Assembly: GCF_030035675.1 (NCBI RefSeq)
Contig: NC_084482.1
Span: forward strand, 219,751,943-219,815,942
Origin: Rhineura floridana
Lineage: Eukaryota > Chordata > Lepidosauria > Squamata > Rhineuridae
Length of the DNA stretch: 64,000 bases
Direction: 5' to 3'
Within the stretch, counting starts at the first letter, position 1. Each line of letters begins with the position of its first letter. Positions 52,060 through 63,395 of the stretch are shown piece after piece. The translations under genes and the position numbers were made by a program. A model generated the notes under the pieces. It was given only the letters and a program-made list of their open reading frames with translations. It had not been told where the DNA came from and made no database searches.

Positions 52060-55000
52060 CTGCAAAGAACAAGAGAAACATCTTCCTTATATCCATTTGT
52101 ACCAGAAAGTACAATGAAAGTGGTTCAGAGTACAAGAAGACATAACTATATCCAATAAAAAGAAATAAAAGTAGTAAAATCATTGCATATATTATCTTGA
52201 ATAAAATCATTACATAATATTAAAAATATTACGGGGCAGGGATAGCCTGGGGAACTGGTACATCTTCAGTTGGTAGTGAAAACACCCCACAGTTGACGTT
52301 CATATGATCTCAGCAGGGAGAGAAATCCACATTGGGGGAGTACCCGAATAGAGAACAACCCAGGAATACTACACAAATTGGACCAGCTTTATCCTGTCTC
52401 ACTGGTCAGGAATGATTTTGGAAATGCTTTTAAAAGGCACCTGCAAGGCATTTTTTAATGGGCGGCCAGACCAAATATTGGCAGCTTATGAGCAGAAGCA
52501 GTGATATTGGGTGGTGCTGCCTTGCAAGCCACTTCCCTGCAGCCTGCAGGGTTACTCTCTCTGCTCAACAGCTGGCAGTGGGAGTTATATGTGCCTGTAA
52601 ATATCATCACAAGTTGGAATTCAGGTTGCCTCTTGCGTGAACTTTGACTACAACACTTTTTTTGCCTGGAGTCACCCACCTTCCTGAGTGGAGATGGTCC
52701 CTTCCATGCAGGGAACGCAGTCATAACAGCAAAGTGGCTTTCCTTCCTGAATCACCTTGACAAATCCAGGACTGCAGCTTTCCACACACCTGGAAGGAGG
52801 GAGGGTCTAAGCATAAAGACAAGGAGCATCAAGGAAAATGTGTTACTGGTAAAATATCTTTGGAAATGAGGCACAGGATTGGGAAGGACCAAATGGGACT
52901 TCTAGCTGTGGGCTTGGCTTGAAGCTTGTAACTAAGGATAAGCTGGCAAAATTGAAACAACAGTGTTGCTGCTTGGAGCCCAGGTGGCCTCAGTGGCATG
53001 GAGTTCCCCTTTCCAGCTCTGGCAGCTTCACCAGGTACAATTGCTCGAGGACAGGGTCATTCTGGCCTCAATTATCCATGCTCTGATAACCTCAGGACTG
53101 TATTATTACAATATACCCTATGCAGGGCTACCCTTGAAGATGGCCCAAAAGCTGCAGCTGGAGCAAAAATGCAGCTGGCAGGCTGTTCAGTTTGGGATGG
53201 CCAAGTGGGATCGATCGATCGAATTTTGCAGCTAATGAGTATAAAAATGCATGCACCGTAAAAGCATTCATAAATACGTTCACTAGTGAAAATTCCCTAC
53301 AAAAATGCATCATATAAGGCGGAACTGGTGGTGAAATAGCATGCAAAATGGATTTTAGGAAAAATCACACAAAAATGTTGATTATCTTTTTTAAAAAAAA
53401 TCTCAAACTGACACAGAAAGATGGAAAGTGAGCTCAAGAATGGGAAAAACAAGCAGAGCTTGGAAAAGTTACATTTTTGAACTACAACTCCCATCAGCCC
53501 AATCCAGTGGCCATGCTGGCTGGGGCTGATGGGAGTTGTAGTTCAAAAAAGTAACTTTTCCAAGCTCTGAAAACAAGTAATTGAGAAGGACAGATTGATC
53601 CATTCTTACATATCACTAAACCTTCAATAACTAACAGTTTAAATATGGCAGGGATTGGGGAAACCCTTGGCAACCACATCCAGTATTTTCTTTTAATTTT
53701 ATTTAACAAAATGTATATGCCACTTGTTTGTAATAAAACCTGTAAGTAGTTTACAACACAAGTTACTAAAACAACAACCCCATTGAAAACTTAAGGGGGA
53801 AAATGCCCCTCCTCAGACAAACCAGCTGACCCCTCCCCATACGACACTGACAGGGATCCACTGCTAGATCTTCAAGAAATCCGGAATGTTGGAGTTGACA
53901 GGCATTGGAAGGCAGCCCCACACAGAACACAATACTCTAATTGGAGCTTAAATGATGAAAATACAATGAAATGAAAGACATTATTTTCCCCCACCTGGTT
54001 GAGCCATTTGGGCCACACAATGGCATCCTGGTCAATGGTGAACTCTATGCCTTGGGGTCTCTGTCTGCATAAACTCCCAAACTTCACCCTGAGAATGGAC
54101 TTATTGGGAAACTTCACCCAGTTCACAATGCCCATGTCAGCTGCCAGCTCCCTGTTCTCATTCAAATACACTCCTTCCATGGAAGAATTGTAAAATTGGG
54201 AGCTTCTCAGGAAAGGGTGGAGCTAGAATGGCAGAGAAAAGAGCGGCATTTAGAATACAGAGAAACCACACTGGCTATCAGGGCAGGTGCCAGAGGGTGG
54301 CCAGATTAGGCACTGGCTGAGGGCCTCTGCTGCCCTGAAGGGCCCTTCAGGGCTTCTGAATTCCCCCCCTTAGGGTCAGGGGTAGCACTCCCATTCTGCA
54401 ATCCACTGTAACATCGGTTCCCAACCCTGCCTTGGATTGCAGAGAGGGAGTTCCCAGGGACCCCCTCATATAAGTGTGCAGGCCTGTGACACCCACCTGC
54501 ATGCCCCACCTACCTCTCCCATTGTGGTGAATGGTGTGCATGCTGTGTGTGCATAGCTCCCATCATCCAAGATGGCGGCCAAGGCTTCCCACAGCATTCA
54601 GCGCAGTCGTAGAAGTAGGTGATGCATGCAGGCAGCTGCCATGGGCCTGGGGCAGGCTGGTACCCAAGGGCGCAATCTTGCCTGTTGCCAGCCCTTCTGG
54701 CTATCCAATTCTGTCTATTTCATGCTTGGATCATCGATGACTCAGGGCTTGTAGCTGTGTGTCTTTTAAAATGTTTGCTTCATTGAGACTACTCCCAATA
54801 ACAGTTACTTCCTGGTAAGTGAGGCTACGCTGCCATCCTATACACACTTATCTGGGGAGTATGTCCCATTGAAAATAGGATTTCTGGCTAGCAATGCATA
54901 TGGTAATGTTGCAAAATATTATATTTTTATTATGCAGCTGGGAGAGATATCTGAATTTCTTGCCACAGCATCAAATTGTTCTAGTTTAATTTTTTTTAAA

Positions 55001-58000
55001 TCCCAGTTCACAGCTATTTTCTAATCTATATAAAAACAAGTACAAGGAACTCTGCTACATATAAATGAAAACTTTTTAAAAATATATATATATCCCCAAT
55101 ACATACCTTTTTTAACCTATTTAGAAGATTAAAGTAATGACAACAGAAGATTTATGAAACTTTAAATTCGACAATGAGGACACTGAACTTGTCAAGGATT
55201 ATCAGTACCTTGGCACAGTCATTAACCACAATGGAGACAAACGTCAAAAAATTGGAAGAAGGCTAGGACTGGAGAGGGTAGCTATGAGAGAACTAGAAAA
55301 GGTCCACAATGCAAAGATGTATCACTGAACACCAAAGTCAGGATCATTCAGACCATGGTATTCCCGATCTCTATGTATGGATGTGAAAGTTGGACAGTGA
55401 AAAAGAAGATAAGAAAAAGATCAACTCATTTGAAATGTGGTGTTGGAGGAGAGCTTTACGTATACCATGGACTCCGAAAAGACAAATAATTAGGTATTAG
55501 AACAAATTAAATCAGAACTATCAGTAGAAGCTAAAATGATGAAACTGAGGTTATCATGCTTCGGACACATCATGAGAAGACATGATTTTTATTTATTTAT
55601 TTATTTATTTATTATTAAATTTGTTAGTCGCCCATCTGGCTGGATGTCCAGCCACTCTGGGCGACGTACAAGATAAAACAGTACATAAAACAATTCACTA
55701 GAAAAGACAATAATGCTGGGGAAAACAGAAGGGAGTAGAAAAAGAGGAAGACCCAAAAAGAGATGGATTGATTCCATAAAGGAAGCCACAGACCTGAACT
55801 TACAAGATCTGAACAGGGTGGTTCATGACAGATGCTACTGGAGGTTGCTGATTCATAGGGTCACCATAAGTCGATTGACTTGAAGGCACATAACATAAGA
55901 CAAGGTTTATAAACTGCTTAATCAACAAAAACCTTAAGCAGTTTACACAAAACAATAATAAATGTTAATAATGCAATGCCAATAAAACAAGTATTGAAAA
56001 CAAGTAGATATAAAATTTAATTGTTGAGAATCATTTTGGTATTATTTCTGAGTATACAATTAAATGGTCGAAGTATTAGTTAATGCCAGTGGACAATTGT
56101 AGATAACTTACTTTGCATGCTATGTGGCAATTTTGTTCATGCCCAGAGACAGGTCTTAACATACTTAGGTATTTTGGTTCTGAGAGATATTTTTCAAGTG
56201 ATTAAACTGAATTTGAACTGTTTCCCAGTGATTTGGAAAGTTGCCCCTTAATTAAATTTAGTACTTGGGATAAGGTTAATACACTTAAGGTGAATATTCT
56301 CAGTTTAGTGCATATTAATAGGGAAACAATATTAAGACATGAGAAATATTATAAATGTACATATATATCAAAGGATATCATAATGAGCTCAGACTCTGAC
56401 TACATGTCCCAACATCACACATAGTCCTTTGGACAGAAGTAGGCAGGTATTATGACCTATGCAAGTATGGGGGCTGTTAACAGAAGGGTTGTGAAGCAAA
56501 ATTTCACCTCCTTACTATATTTACATTTTCTCTGTTTCTAATTCCACAGCAATGATTCTGGAATTGGACTGTCAATTGTCGTGTGCAGCAGAGACTGTGT
56601 GATGGAAAAGTAACTACCTGCCATGGCTGTAGCCTTTGAACTTCCACACCATCACTGTCTACCTCTATCACCTTCCTCTTAGATCTAGAGGAATACATAA
56701 CTTTTAAGGTAAGGGCCACAGCTTGGACAGTGTTGTAAATCCTGTAGCTGTCTAGAGAGAGGATTCTTTCCAGATCATCTTGGGGCACCATCTCCAGGTC
56801 CTCTCTCTCTCTGCATCTTGTCCAGCCTTTCACCGACAACGCATGCTTTAAATATGAACAATTAAAAGATTTCTCCACAAATTGCTTCATAGCAAAGAAA
56901 AATGGCTCAACATCATCATATTTTATCTGTTTATTTGTCTCAATATAAAAGGAAAAAATACCATGGATGTGTTGGAAAGATAAGCGACTGTACATTAAGT
57001 CAAAGGAGATGTCCCATACAGCTGTTGTGATCCAGATTTTCCCTACAATGGGTTTTGTTAACTTGTCAAATATTTTTTCTATAATTGTTATTCCCAAGGA
57101 GAAATAAGTTGTCTCTGCATTGTAAACAAATGCATGGACTTGTCTCCACTTGAGGAACAGAAAAGAACTGATCTTCACTTTATTCGTATTCAGTCGTGGG
57201 ATGCTTTGTGAGAAGGCAACACAAATGCCATTCCTGAGGAGCAGAGGCATCAAGGTCTTCATGAATCTCTCTCCATTGTCAGTGTCTGGAGCAAGGAGAC
57301 CAACCAGCGTCCATCTGAAGTGCAGGAGCAGCTTGACAATCCCTGGGTACTGGGCTTCTTCGTTGGGGACCATCCGGTAGAAAAAAGGGAACTGCGTCTC
57401 ATCACTTAGAACACGAGAGACAAAAGCATAACTGATCTGGCAAGGAAAGGAAGACAAGTGGCTTATGGTGGTTTTGGATCAAAGCCCAAATACTTTTTAC
57501 CGCAATTAACAAACATCTACCTTGCAAAAACAAATCTTTTTGCCCAAGCTTTCCTTGACACAAAAGATCAGACCTTGGTTTATCTCTATGAATTCTCTGA
57601 ATCCCTGTTTTTATTGTTTTTAAAGAATACGCTTTTATCCAACACTTTTACTGGTTTTATATTATATTTTTTGTTTTAATTAGTGTTTTTTTTATGTTGA
57701 ACACTGCTTGTAGATATTTATAATGTTATGGGGATTATAAATACTTTAAACTTCAATGTTGCACTCAGGGAAAATCTATCCACTTTCCCCAATAATTAGT
57801 CACATGGCCACCAGTTATATTCTGTTCCCAAAAATATGCACATGCATGCACAGACAGACAGGCAAAGAGTGCTTAGAATCCCCTTTTGGCACAAAGGGGA
57901 GGAAGGACAGGTATTATCAAAGAGAGCACAGCAGCCCTTGTGACCATAAAAAAAGAAATAGTCTGAAGACTGCAATCCGAAACACACCACCCACTATGCC

Positions 58001-61000
58001 TCCAACATCTCTTTTCTCATCACTCACTGCTGGTTCAGTCCTTGTATACATTAATGAAGTCTGAATGGACCAGAAATGAGACCTTGGGGTCATAGTGGAT
58101 ACCTTGATGATGATGTCAACCCAGTGTGTGGTAGCTATGATAAAAAAGCAATTTTGTTGCTAGAGATCGTTAGGAAAGGGAATGGAAACAAAATGGAAGA
58201 GAGGATTGCAGTCTTTGTGCTAATATCATTCCCAACTCAGGCATAAGAGTGGATGCTTTTCAATTTTGGGCTCATTCACATGGGAGATAAATTTCACAGT
58301 AAAGACACAGCTTTTGCCATTGCGATAGATTTGAAAGGTTCACACTTCCTACCTTCAAATCCACTGTTTTCCTTTCACACAAGTAGGCATTCCTCTGGAA
58401 AGGTTTAGTATTACTGTTTCCTTGTGGCCCCGTCCCTAACTTTTCATGTTTGATACTCCCTCCAGAGTATTGATATTGCTACTGGAGAAGGGGAGGTTTT
58501 TTGTCAGTTTCATTGTTTCTTGTCAATTGCATACCTATCCCAGCAAAGCCAGGAGAGCTTTGGGGTGCAATTGACACAAAACTGTATGAAACTGAATAGA
58601 GAGGGGAGGGAGTGAAAGGCAAAGTAGGCAGCAGCTGCTGCTGCTTTTGTGAGCAGCAGAGAGAGAGGAAGCTGGTGATGGGGCATAAGAGAGCTCATCC
58701 ACTAAAAAAAACATTGAGGCAAAGTGCCTACATGAAGGAGCGCAGGTGAGATGTTTTTTCCTTTCCTTTTTGCATTAGAATTGGAATGGATAGATATGGG
58801 AAAATTGTGCAATGCCTGCTGATTGACTGCAACGTCATGTGAACCATGCAAATTAAATGGGGTGCCAGTAGCACCAATCTCACAGTAAGTCGCCATGTGA
58901 AGGAGCCCATAGTACTTAAAAATCTGCATCTCTTTGCCCAGGAACTCTCCTTTGTGGACTTTCCTTTGTCTTTTCCTTTTATATTACTTTCTGCTGCTGA
59001 AGAGGTGTTCTTTTTTACCTCGACCACATACCACCACCAAACTCCAGTCTCACAGAGTAAGGAAAGATATATTAATTTTTCTCTCTCTCTCAAGCCTATC
59101 AATCAGCTGGCCAAAACTTCACTCTATCTCTTTCCCTATTTTCTGCTCTCAGGCCCTCATGGGGTCTGAACTGGCAGTGGCTGACCAGGAACAAGACCTT
59201 GGTGTCATAGTGGGTAGGCTCAATGAAGATGTCAACCCAGTGTGCAGCAGCTGTGAAAAAGGCAAATTCCATGCTAGGGATCATTAGGGAAGGGAAAGGA
59301 TCTACTGCCAAGTTCTATATTTCTTTTGAGAATTTTTTTTGCCTGATTTACAATTCCAAAATAAGTCATTACATGTTTTATATGTCCATTAGAGTAATTT
59401 CATTTGTTTCCTTTGACTGATAATTTCATTCAATGCCTTGACCTCCCAGGTCTTCCTCATTTGGTTGAGGGCAGCATCATGTCAACACCTCACAAAACTT
59501 CCCTGCCTGAGCAACATCAAGGCCACATAAACTGCTGTGCGGAAGCATCCTCTGTCTTGTTTTGAAATTCTAAAAACCCATTTAAGTAGAGATGATTATG
59601 TAAGAAAAGAAAGGTGTATGTCTCTCTCAAATTACTTTCAGTACATTTGAAAATGAATGTCTGAAGCCAATCTCACTTTCGACATCCACCTCCCTGACGT
59701 TTGAGTTCTCTGGAACTTGGCTCAGCAACAAATGGCCCGCCCCTCTCCATTCCTACCTGTGGAATTTTATAGAGGCCCAATAAGCTTGAAATCTGGATGG
59801 AGTTTTGAGAGTCAGCCCCTTCAAGAACAGCCAGCAAGTTATACCATCTTCCACACTTGTAGTTTGGAACATTCGCCTGCCCAGTAGACAGCAGGTCTAA
59901 CAAAATATCGTAAGTCACCCTTCTGTTAAAAAAGTTCTCATAGATGCTGTAGCCTAGGGTGATGTTGGGTAAGAGCCTGGGATGTTGGTTGATATCCTGA
60001 ACGGCAAACAAGAAAGAGAGAACCTGCCAATACTTTGTGGATGCTTTCCTGCAAAAATAATAATATACATAGTGCAACATCATCGTGCATTCAATGAATA
60101 TACCAGATTCATCTCTGGCTTTTTTTGACCAGCTTTTGCAGAAAATATGCAGCTGTGGATTTTATTTCTTGCAGTTTACTTATGCTAATACTGATCCAGA
60201 GCAAAAAGACACAAAATCAACAGCCAACCCTCACTTAATGATGTATTAGCAGGGGGGGGGTAGCCTTCTTCATGAATCAATAGTCACTATACTTTTGAAA
60301 ACAAAACTAAGGCAGACAATCATTCTAGTGATGGAATTAGGCAAGCACAGCTCCTTAAAGGACAATAGCAAATAAAAGGTTCAGGAACTTCATTAAATGA
60401 TTGGGAACATTTACGGCTATCTATGTGATTTGGGCTGTGAGGACACTAGCAATGTACAGCAAAGAGTTTCTTTTGGCTGCACCTGGAGGGGAAACAGGTT
60501 GATCTGCCAATCATTTGTGAAATCTCTTTGAAGCATTGCTTTAAAGAGAGGTGGAGACGCGTTGGAACCGGCCAAAAAATAAGTGGTTCTCTACCCTTTG
60601 GCAGAGCTTGGAAAAGTTACTTTTTTAAACTACAACTCCCATCAGCCCAATCCAGTGGCCATGCTGGCTGGGGCTGATGGGAGTTGTAGTTCAAAAAAGT
60701 AACTTTTCCAAGCTCTGCCCTTTGGCTATGCTTTAAAATGGAAGATTCAGTCTCTAAGTTAGGGAGTAAATAATCTCTCTTTCTCAACTCATTTGAAATG
60801 TGGTGTTAGAGGAGAGCTTTGTGCATACCATGGACTGCGAAAAAGACTAATAATTGGGTTTTAGAACAAATTAAGCCAGAACTATCACTAGAAGCTAAAA
60901 TGATGAAACTGAGATTATCATACTTTGGAAACATCATGAGAAGACATGATTCACTAGAAAAGACAGTAATGCTGGGAAAAAACAGATGGGAGAAGAAAAA

Positions 61001-62651
61001 GAGGACAGGCCAAACAAGAGATGGATTGATTCCATCAAGGAAGCCACAGACCTGAATTTACAAGATCTGAACAGGGTGGTTCATGACAGATGCTCTTGGA
61101 GGTCACTGATTCATAGGGTTGCCATAAGTCATAATTGACTTGAAGGCACATAACAACAAAACTCTCTCTCTCTCTTTCTGTTGGGAACGAGACAGTGGGG
61201 AGATTTGGGATGGCTTCATTTGAATTGCAGTGTCTTGTGCTCTTGACTTGTACTGCTTCTCTTCTGAGATTTGGGTCCTCTTCACTTGATTTTGAATCTG
61301 TGATAACAACACTGTAGTAGGCTACACATGCAAGGATGTGTCACAGTTTTAGCCACCACCACTACCTCCACTCCAGTTCTGCATCTTTGAAATTCTGGAT
61401 TTAGAAAAAGAAGAAAGAGCAACCGAATTACAAGAGCCATGTGTCTCTGTGAGTGATGTAATTCCACTGCAGCTTGATATGTCTTAGCACTCCGGGGATG
61501 CATCCACGTTTTGTTTCCTTGGGGGGGGGATTACTGGAGGTTTGCGATGTTTTTGTGATATGCATTTTTATTGACACAGATAAACAGGCTGAACCTAAGT
61601 AGAAGGTTCACAGCATTAACACTCCAATACATCCTCCTCCCCATTCAGGTTTTTTTGGGGCTACACAGGTCCTTCAGCACTCAGCAGAAACCTCACAGCT
61701 CCCTGACACTTTCCTCAAGCTGTCTCCAAAATGAAAATGCTCAGCTTCCCATCAAAACTCCCAGATGACAGCAGGGGCAGGAGACAAACCTTCCTTCCCT
61801 TTCCACAAGAGCCTATCCATGAAGACAGTGAAAGCAACATATCTGGGCCACTCTGCCATGGTCATGAAGATGGTATTTCTGAAATGTCCCCATTTTAATG
61901 CTTTTGTATTTTTAGTTTTTAGTGTCACAAGATTGCAGGGTTGATTTGGATGATGGAGGAATTTGGAGGAATTTCCTAGTGGATTTTGTCCTACTTTACT
62001 ACAGATAAGCTGCAATTGGGCAACATTCATTGGCTTACTAGGCAGCAATTGGGAAGACTGATCAGGAGCAAAGGGCATTCACTCCTTTTGCCCCTACAAT
62101 ACCAGGGAAGAACCACTTTAGCCACAGTCCTCCATCTGTTCACATGGCTTAAAAGAAAACTGGATGTTTGTTCTGTTCATTACAGTTACATCAGAAAGAC
62201 ACCATTGTCCTAAGATGCTGTCAATTACAATTTAAGAAAAGACTTCTCCAGGAGCAGGGTCTATGCATTCAATGGTGCCTTAGCACTGATGCACCCAGAA
62301 AGTTTTCCCCAAAGACAAAACAGCACAGGGGTCATCTAGGAGCAGGAAAGGCCCAGATAGCAGTGGACATTGGGAGGCCATGAAATCACAGTGAATGGAA
62401 AAGCAGTCTCTCCATCTCCACAAAATGACTTACCGGCTAAAGCTGGTTGAGGGAGGTTTGTTGAAGACGTGGAGATGAAATAAAGCTCTTGTGGCCGAGA
62501 TGATCCCACTAATGATGTGGCCCCCTGGCCTGTAGTAATGGAAAGGGTCTATTCCATCCACCTCCAAAGTCAAGGGGCATTTTGCCTTCAGCATCCCACA
62601 GTCTGCATAAGGCACTTGCAGCAGAGCCAGCATCAGAAGGATCAAGAGCAT
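51143..62651 (-). CDS. V2R-B: type-2 vomeronasal receptor (class C GPCR), six exons, apparently intact
   Basis: Tandem paralogue of V2R-A with the same exon plan and phases: 2601 nt, 866 aa. Introns 1-5 are 2385, 2320, 2395, 1188 and 620 bp, so the gene is three times more compact. Exon lengths equal those of V2R-A in exons 2, 4 and 5, and differ by 15 nt in exon 3 and 6 nt in exon 6. No in-frame stop or frameshift seen. An ATG 24 nt upstream (62675) would add eight residues; the inner ATG was chosen because V2R-A shows the same AGA-ATG context and because the signal peptide begins there. Expected role is pheromone or prey-cue detection in vomeronasal neurons (family knowledge). Confidence 0.93.
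52680..52806 (-). CDS. V2R-B exon 5 (cysteine-rich domain)
   Basis: 127 nt. Acceptor TGCTTAG, donor GTGGGT. Reads [20 protein letters not shown], then [20 protein letters not shown] and QE. A second CAG lies 17 nt inside the exon (TTCCAG); the outer acceptor was chosen because it gives the 127 nt and VPxSRC start seen in V2R-A. Confidence 0.9.
52950..53180 (+). mobile_element. Old L2 fragment in V2R-B intron 4
   Basis: [20 protein letters not shown], then [20 protein letters not shown] and [15 protein letters not shown], the C-terminal part of L2 ORF2. Confidence 0.8.
53454..53569. mobile_element. 116-bp hAT foldback element, copy 2
   Basis: Same family; perfect 8-bp target duplication aaaacaag (53446-53453, 53570-53577). 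Lies in V2R-B intron 4. One or two mismatches between arms. Confidence 0.92.
53995..54222 (-). CDS. V2R-B exon 4
   Basis: 228 nt, phase 0. Acceptor ATTCTAG, donor GTGGGG. Encodes [14 protein letters not shown], then [20 protein letters not shown] and WPKWLNQ. Confidence 0.93.
54280..54697. mobile_element. hAT-like MITE in V2R-B intron 3
   Basis: 418 bp; ends agggcaggtgccag / ctgttgccagcccttc; perfect 8-bp target duplication tggctatc (54272-54279, 54698-54705). Confidence 0.8.
55125..55905 (+). mobile_element. BovB 3' end
   Basis: From taaagtaatgacaacagaag and the [20 protein letters not shown] region through CWRRAL, PWTPKRQ and [12 protein letters not shown] to tcgattgacttgaaggcaca. Several stops. 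An L2-group tail (55586-55693) splits it after RRHD. Lies in V2R-B intron 3, antisense. Confidence 0.85.
55586..55693 (-). mobile_element. L2-group tail inside BovB
   Basis: (TTTA)n, then ttagtcgcccatctggctgg and ccactctgggcgacgtacaa on the plus strand, i.e. the reversed tail of the second L2 subfamily. Confidence 0.75.
56618..57436 (-). CDS. V2R-B exon 3 (main ligand-binding exon)
   Basis: 819 nt, phase 0. Acceptor TTGCCAG, donor GTAGTT. Starts [20 protein letters not shown], then [20 protein letters not shown], with [12 protein letters not shown] and LQPWQ near the end. 15 nt longer than in V2R-A. Confidence 0.95.
58063..58210 (+). mobile_element. CR1-group LINE fragment, copy 1
   Basis: ccttggggtcatagtggata, gatgatgtcaacccagtgtg; corresponds to the LGVIVD...MSTQC part of ORF2. 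The same segment is present at 59160-59300. Confidence 0.65.
58267..58909. mobile_element. Inverted-repeat DNA element in V2R-B intron 2
   Basis: Ends tgggctcattcacatgg and its complement ccatgtgaaggagccca, about 640 bp apart, each followed inward by a cacagtaa motif. No transposase. The right end also occurs at about 20240-20330. Confidence 0.6.
59160..59300 (+). mobile_element. CR1-group LINE fragment, copy 2
   Basis: DLGVIV, then [20 protein letters not shown] across a frame change. It sits 250 bp from the MITE end; copies 1 and 2 bracket that element. Confidence 0.7.
59757..60048 (-). CDS. V2R-B exon 2
   Basis: 292 nt. Acceptor TTTTTGCAG, donor GTAGGA. Encodes [50 protein letters not shown] and GLYKIPQ. 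Confidence 0.94.
60602..60717. mobile_element. 116-bp hAT foldback element, copy 3
   Basis: Same family; perfect 8-bp target duplication ccctttgg (60594-60601, 60718-60725). Lies in V2R-B intron 1. Confidence 0.92.
60782..61160 (+). mobile_element. BovB 3' end in V2R-B intron 1
   Basis: [54 protein letters not shown], to ttgacttgaaggcacataac. Uninterrupted version of the segment that is split at 55125-55905. Confidence 0.88.
61161..62433. other. Unassigned V2R-B intron 1 and 5' parts
   Basis: Short CT-rich start, then no coding frame or repeat recognised. Confidence 0.4.
62434..62651 (-). CDS. V2R-B exon 1 (signal peptide and start of ligand domain)
   Basis: Signal peptide [18 protein letters not shown], then [20 protein letters not shown] and [14 protein letters not shown]. 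Ends AGC CG before donor GTAAGT, so Arg is completed by the G of exon 2, exactly as in V2R-A. Confidence 0.93.
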
Positions 62652-63029
62652 TCTGTGTCTGCCTGCAAGAGTCACCTACCTTGTGTCTGCTCCCCTCAAC
62701 TAATTAAAAGTATCATTAGATGAAGTTAAACCTTTTTTGGGGAGGTTCAGTGGTTTTACTAATGCTGATGAAGCATCTAAAGGGGATGGAAATCAGCCTC
62801 ACACCCACACAGTCCTCCTCACCTGCTCTAAATCTCAGCCCAAGTTCTTGTCACAGGATTCATATATGCCCCAGTCCCTTCCTGCTCGGAGTGAAGATGT
62901 CGCCACATGTTGCTCTTGATTCTGGTGTTTATTTTAGTGGACTCAAAGGTGATCTTCCAACAAATCCCTGGAGCTATGGTGCATAAAAAAAGCACTATCA
63001 TTTGGGTAATTATAAGGGGAAGATGCATC

Positions 63030-63136
63030 ATCTCTCCAACATCCTTAACTCTTTACACAGCTCGATGAACAGGTGCAAGGCTGGATAAAAACATGTTTGC
63101 AAAAACTCTCAGATGTGGCTTAATATTCTGAGATGG
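63030..63136 (-). promoter_or_regulatory. Shared V2R 5' flank of V2R-B
   Basis: Minus-strand counterpart of the V2R-A flank: AGCCACATCTG, AAACATGTTT (63089-63098), CTTGCACCTG, AAGGATGTTGGAGAGA in the same order. Its core is 438 nt from the chosen start codon. Confidence 0.5.
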
Positions 63137-63156
63137 AGGCAGCAGCTGAACATGTC

Positions 63157-63247
63157 TGTTGTTGTTATGTGCCTTCAAGTCAATTACAACTTATGGCTAC
63201 CCTATGAATCAGTGGCCTCCAAGAGCATCTGTCATGAACCACCATGT
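63157..63247 (-). mobile_element. BovB tail, reversed
   Basis: gttgttatgtgccttcaagt, acttatggctaccctatgaa, gcatctgtcatgaaccacc: complement of the BovB 3' terminus. Confidence 0.8.
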
Positions 63248-63294
63248 TCACAAGAATCAGGAACAAGATTTCCTTTTAGGACAATGTCTGGGAA

Positions 63295-63395
63295 CTTCAG
63301 GCCCACAGGCCAGAAAGGAGCACAAAAAGGGAAAGGCCAAACAAGAGATGGATTGATTCAATAAAGGAAACCACAGACCTGAACATAACAAGCAG
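63295..63395 (+). mobile_element. BovB fragment, direct
   Basis: aggccaaacaagagatggat, tgattcaataaaggaaacca, cagacctgaacat. Only 50 bp from the reversed tail, so the two form a short inverted pair. Confidence 0.7.

Noticed and set aside
52060-52210. Upstream extension of V2R-B exon 6 ([18 protein letters not shown]).
   Set aside because: It precedes a good acceptor (TTTGCAG) at the family's exon border; the hydrophobic extension is A/T-rich intron.
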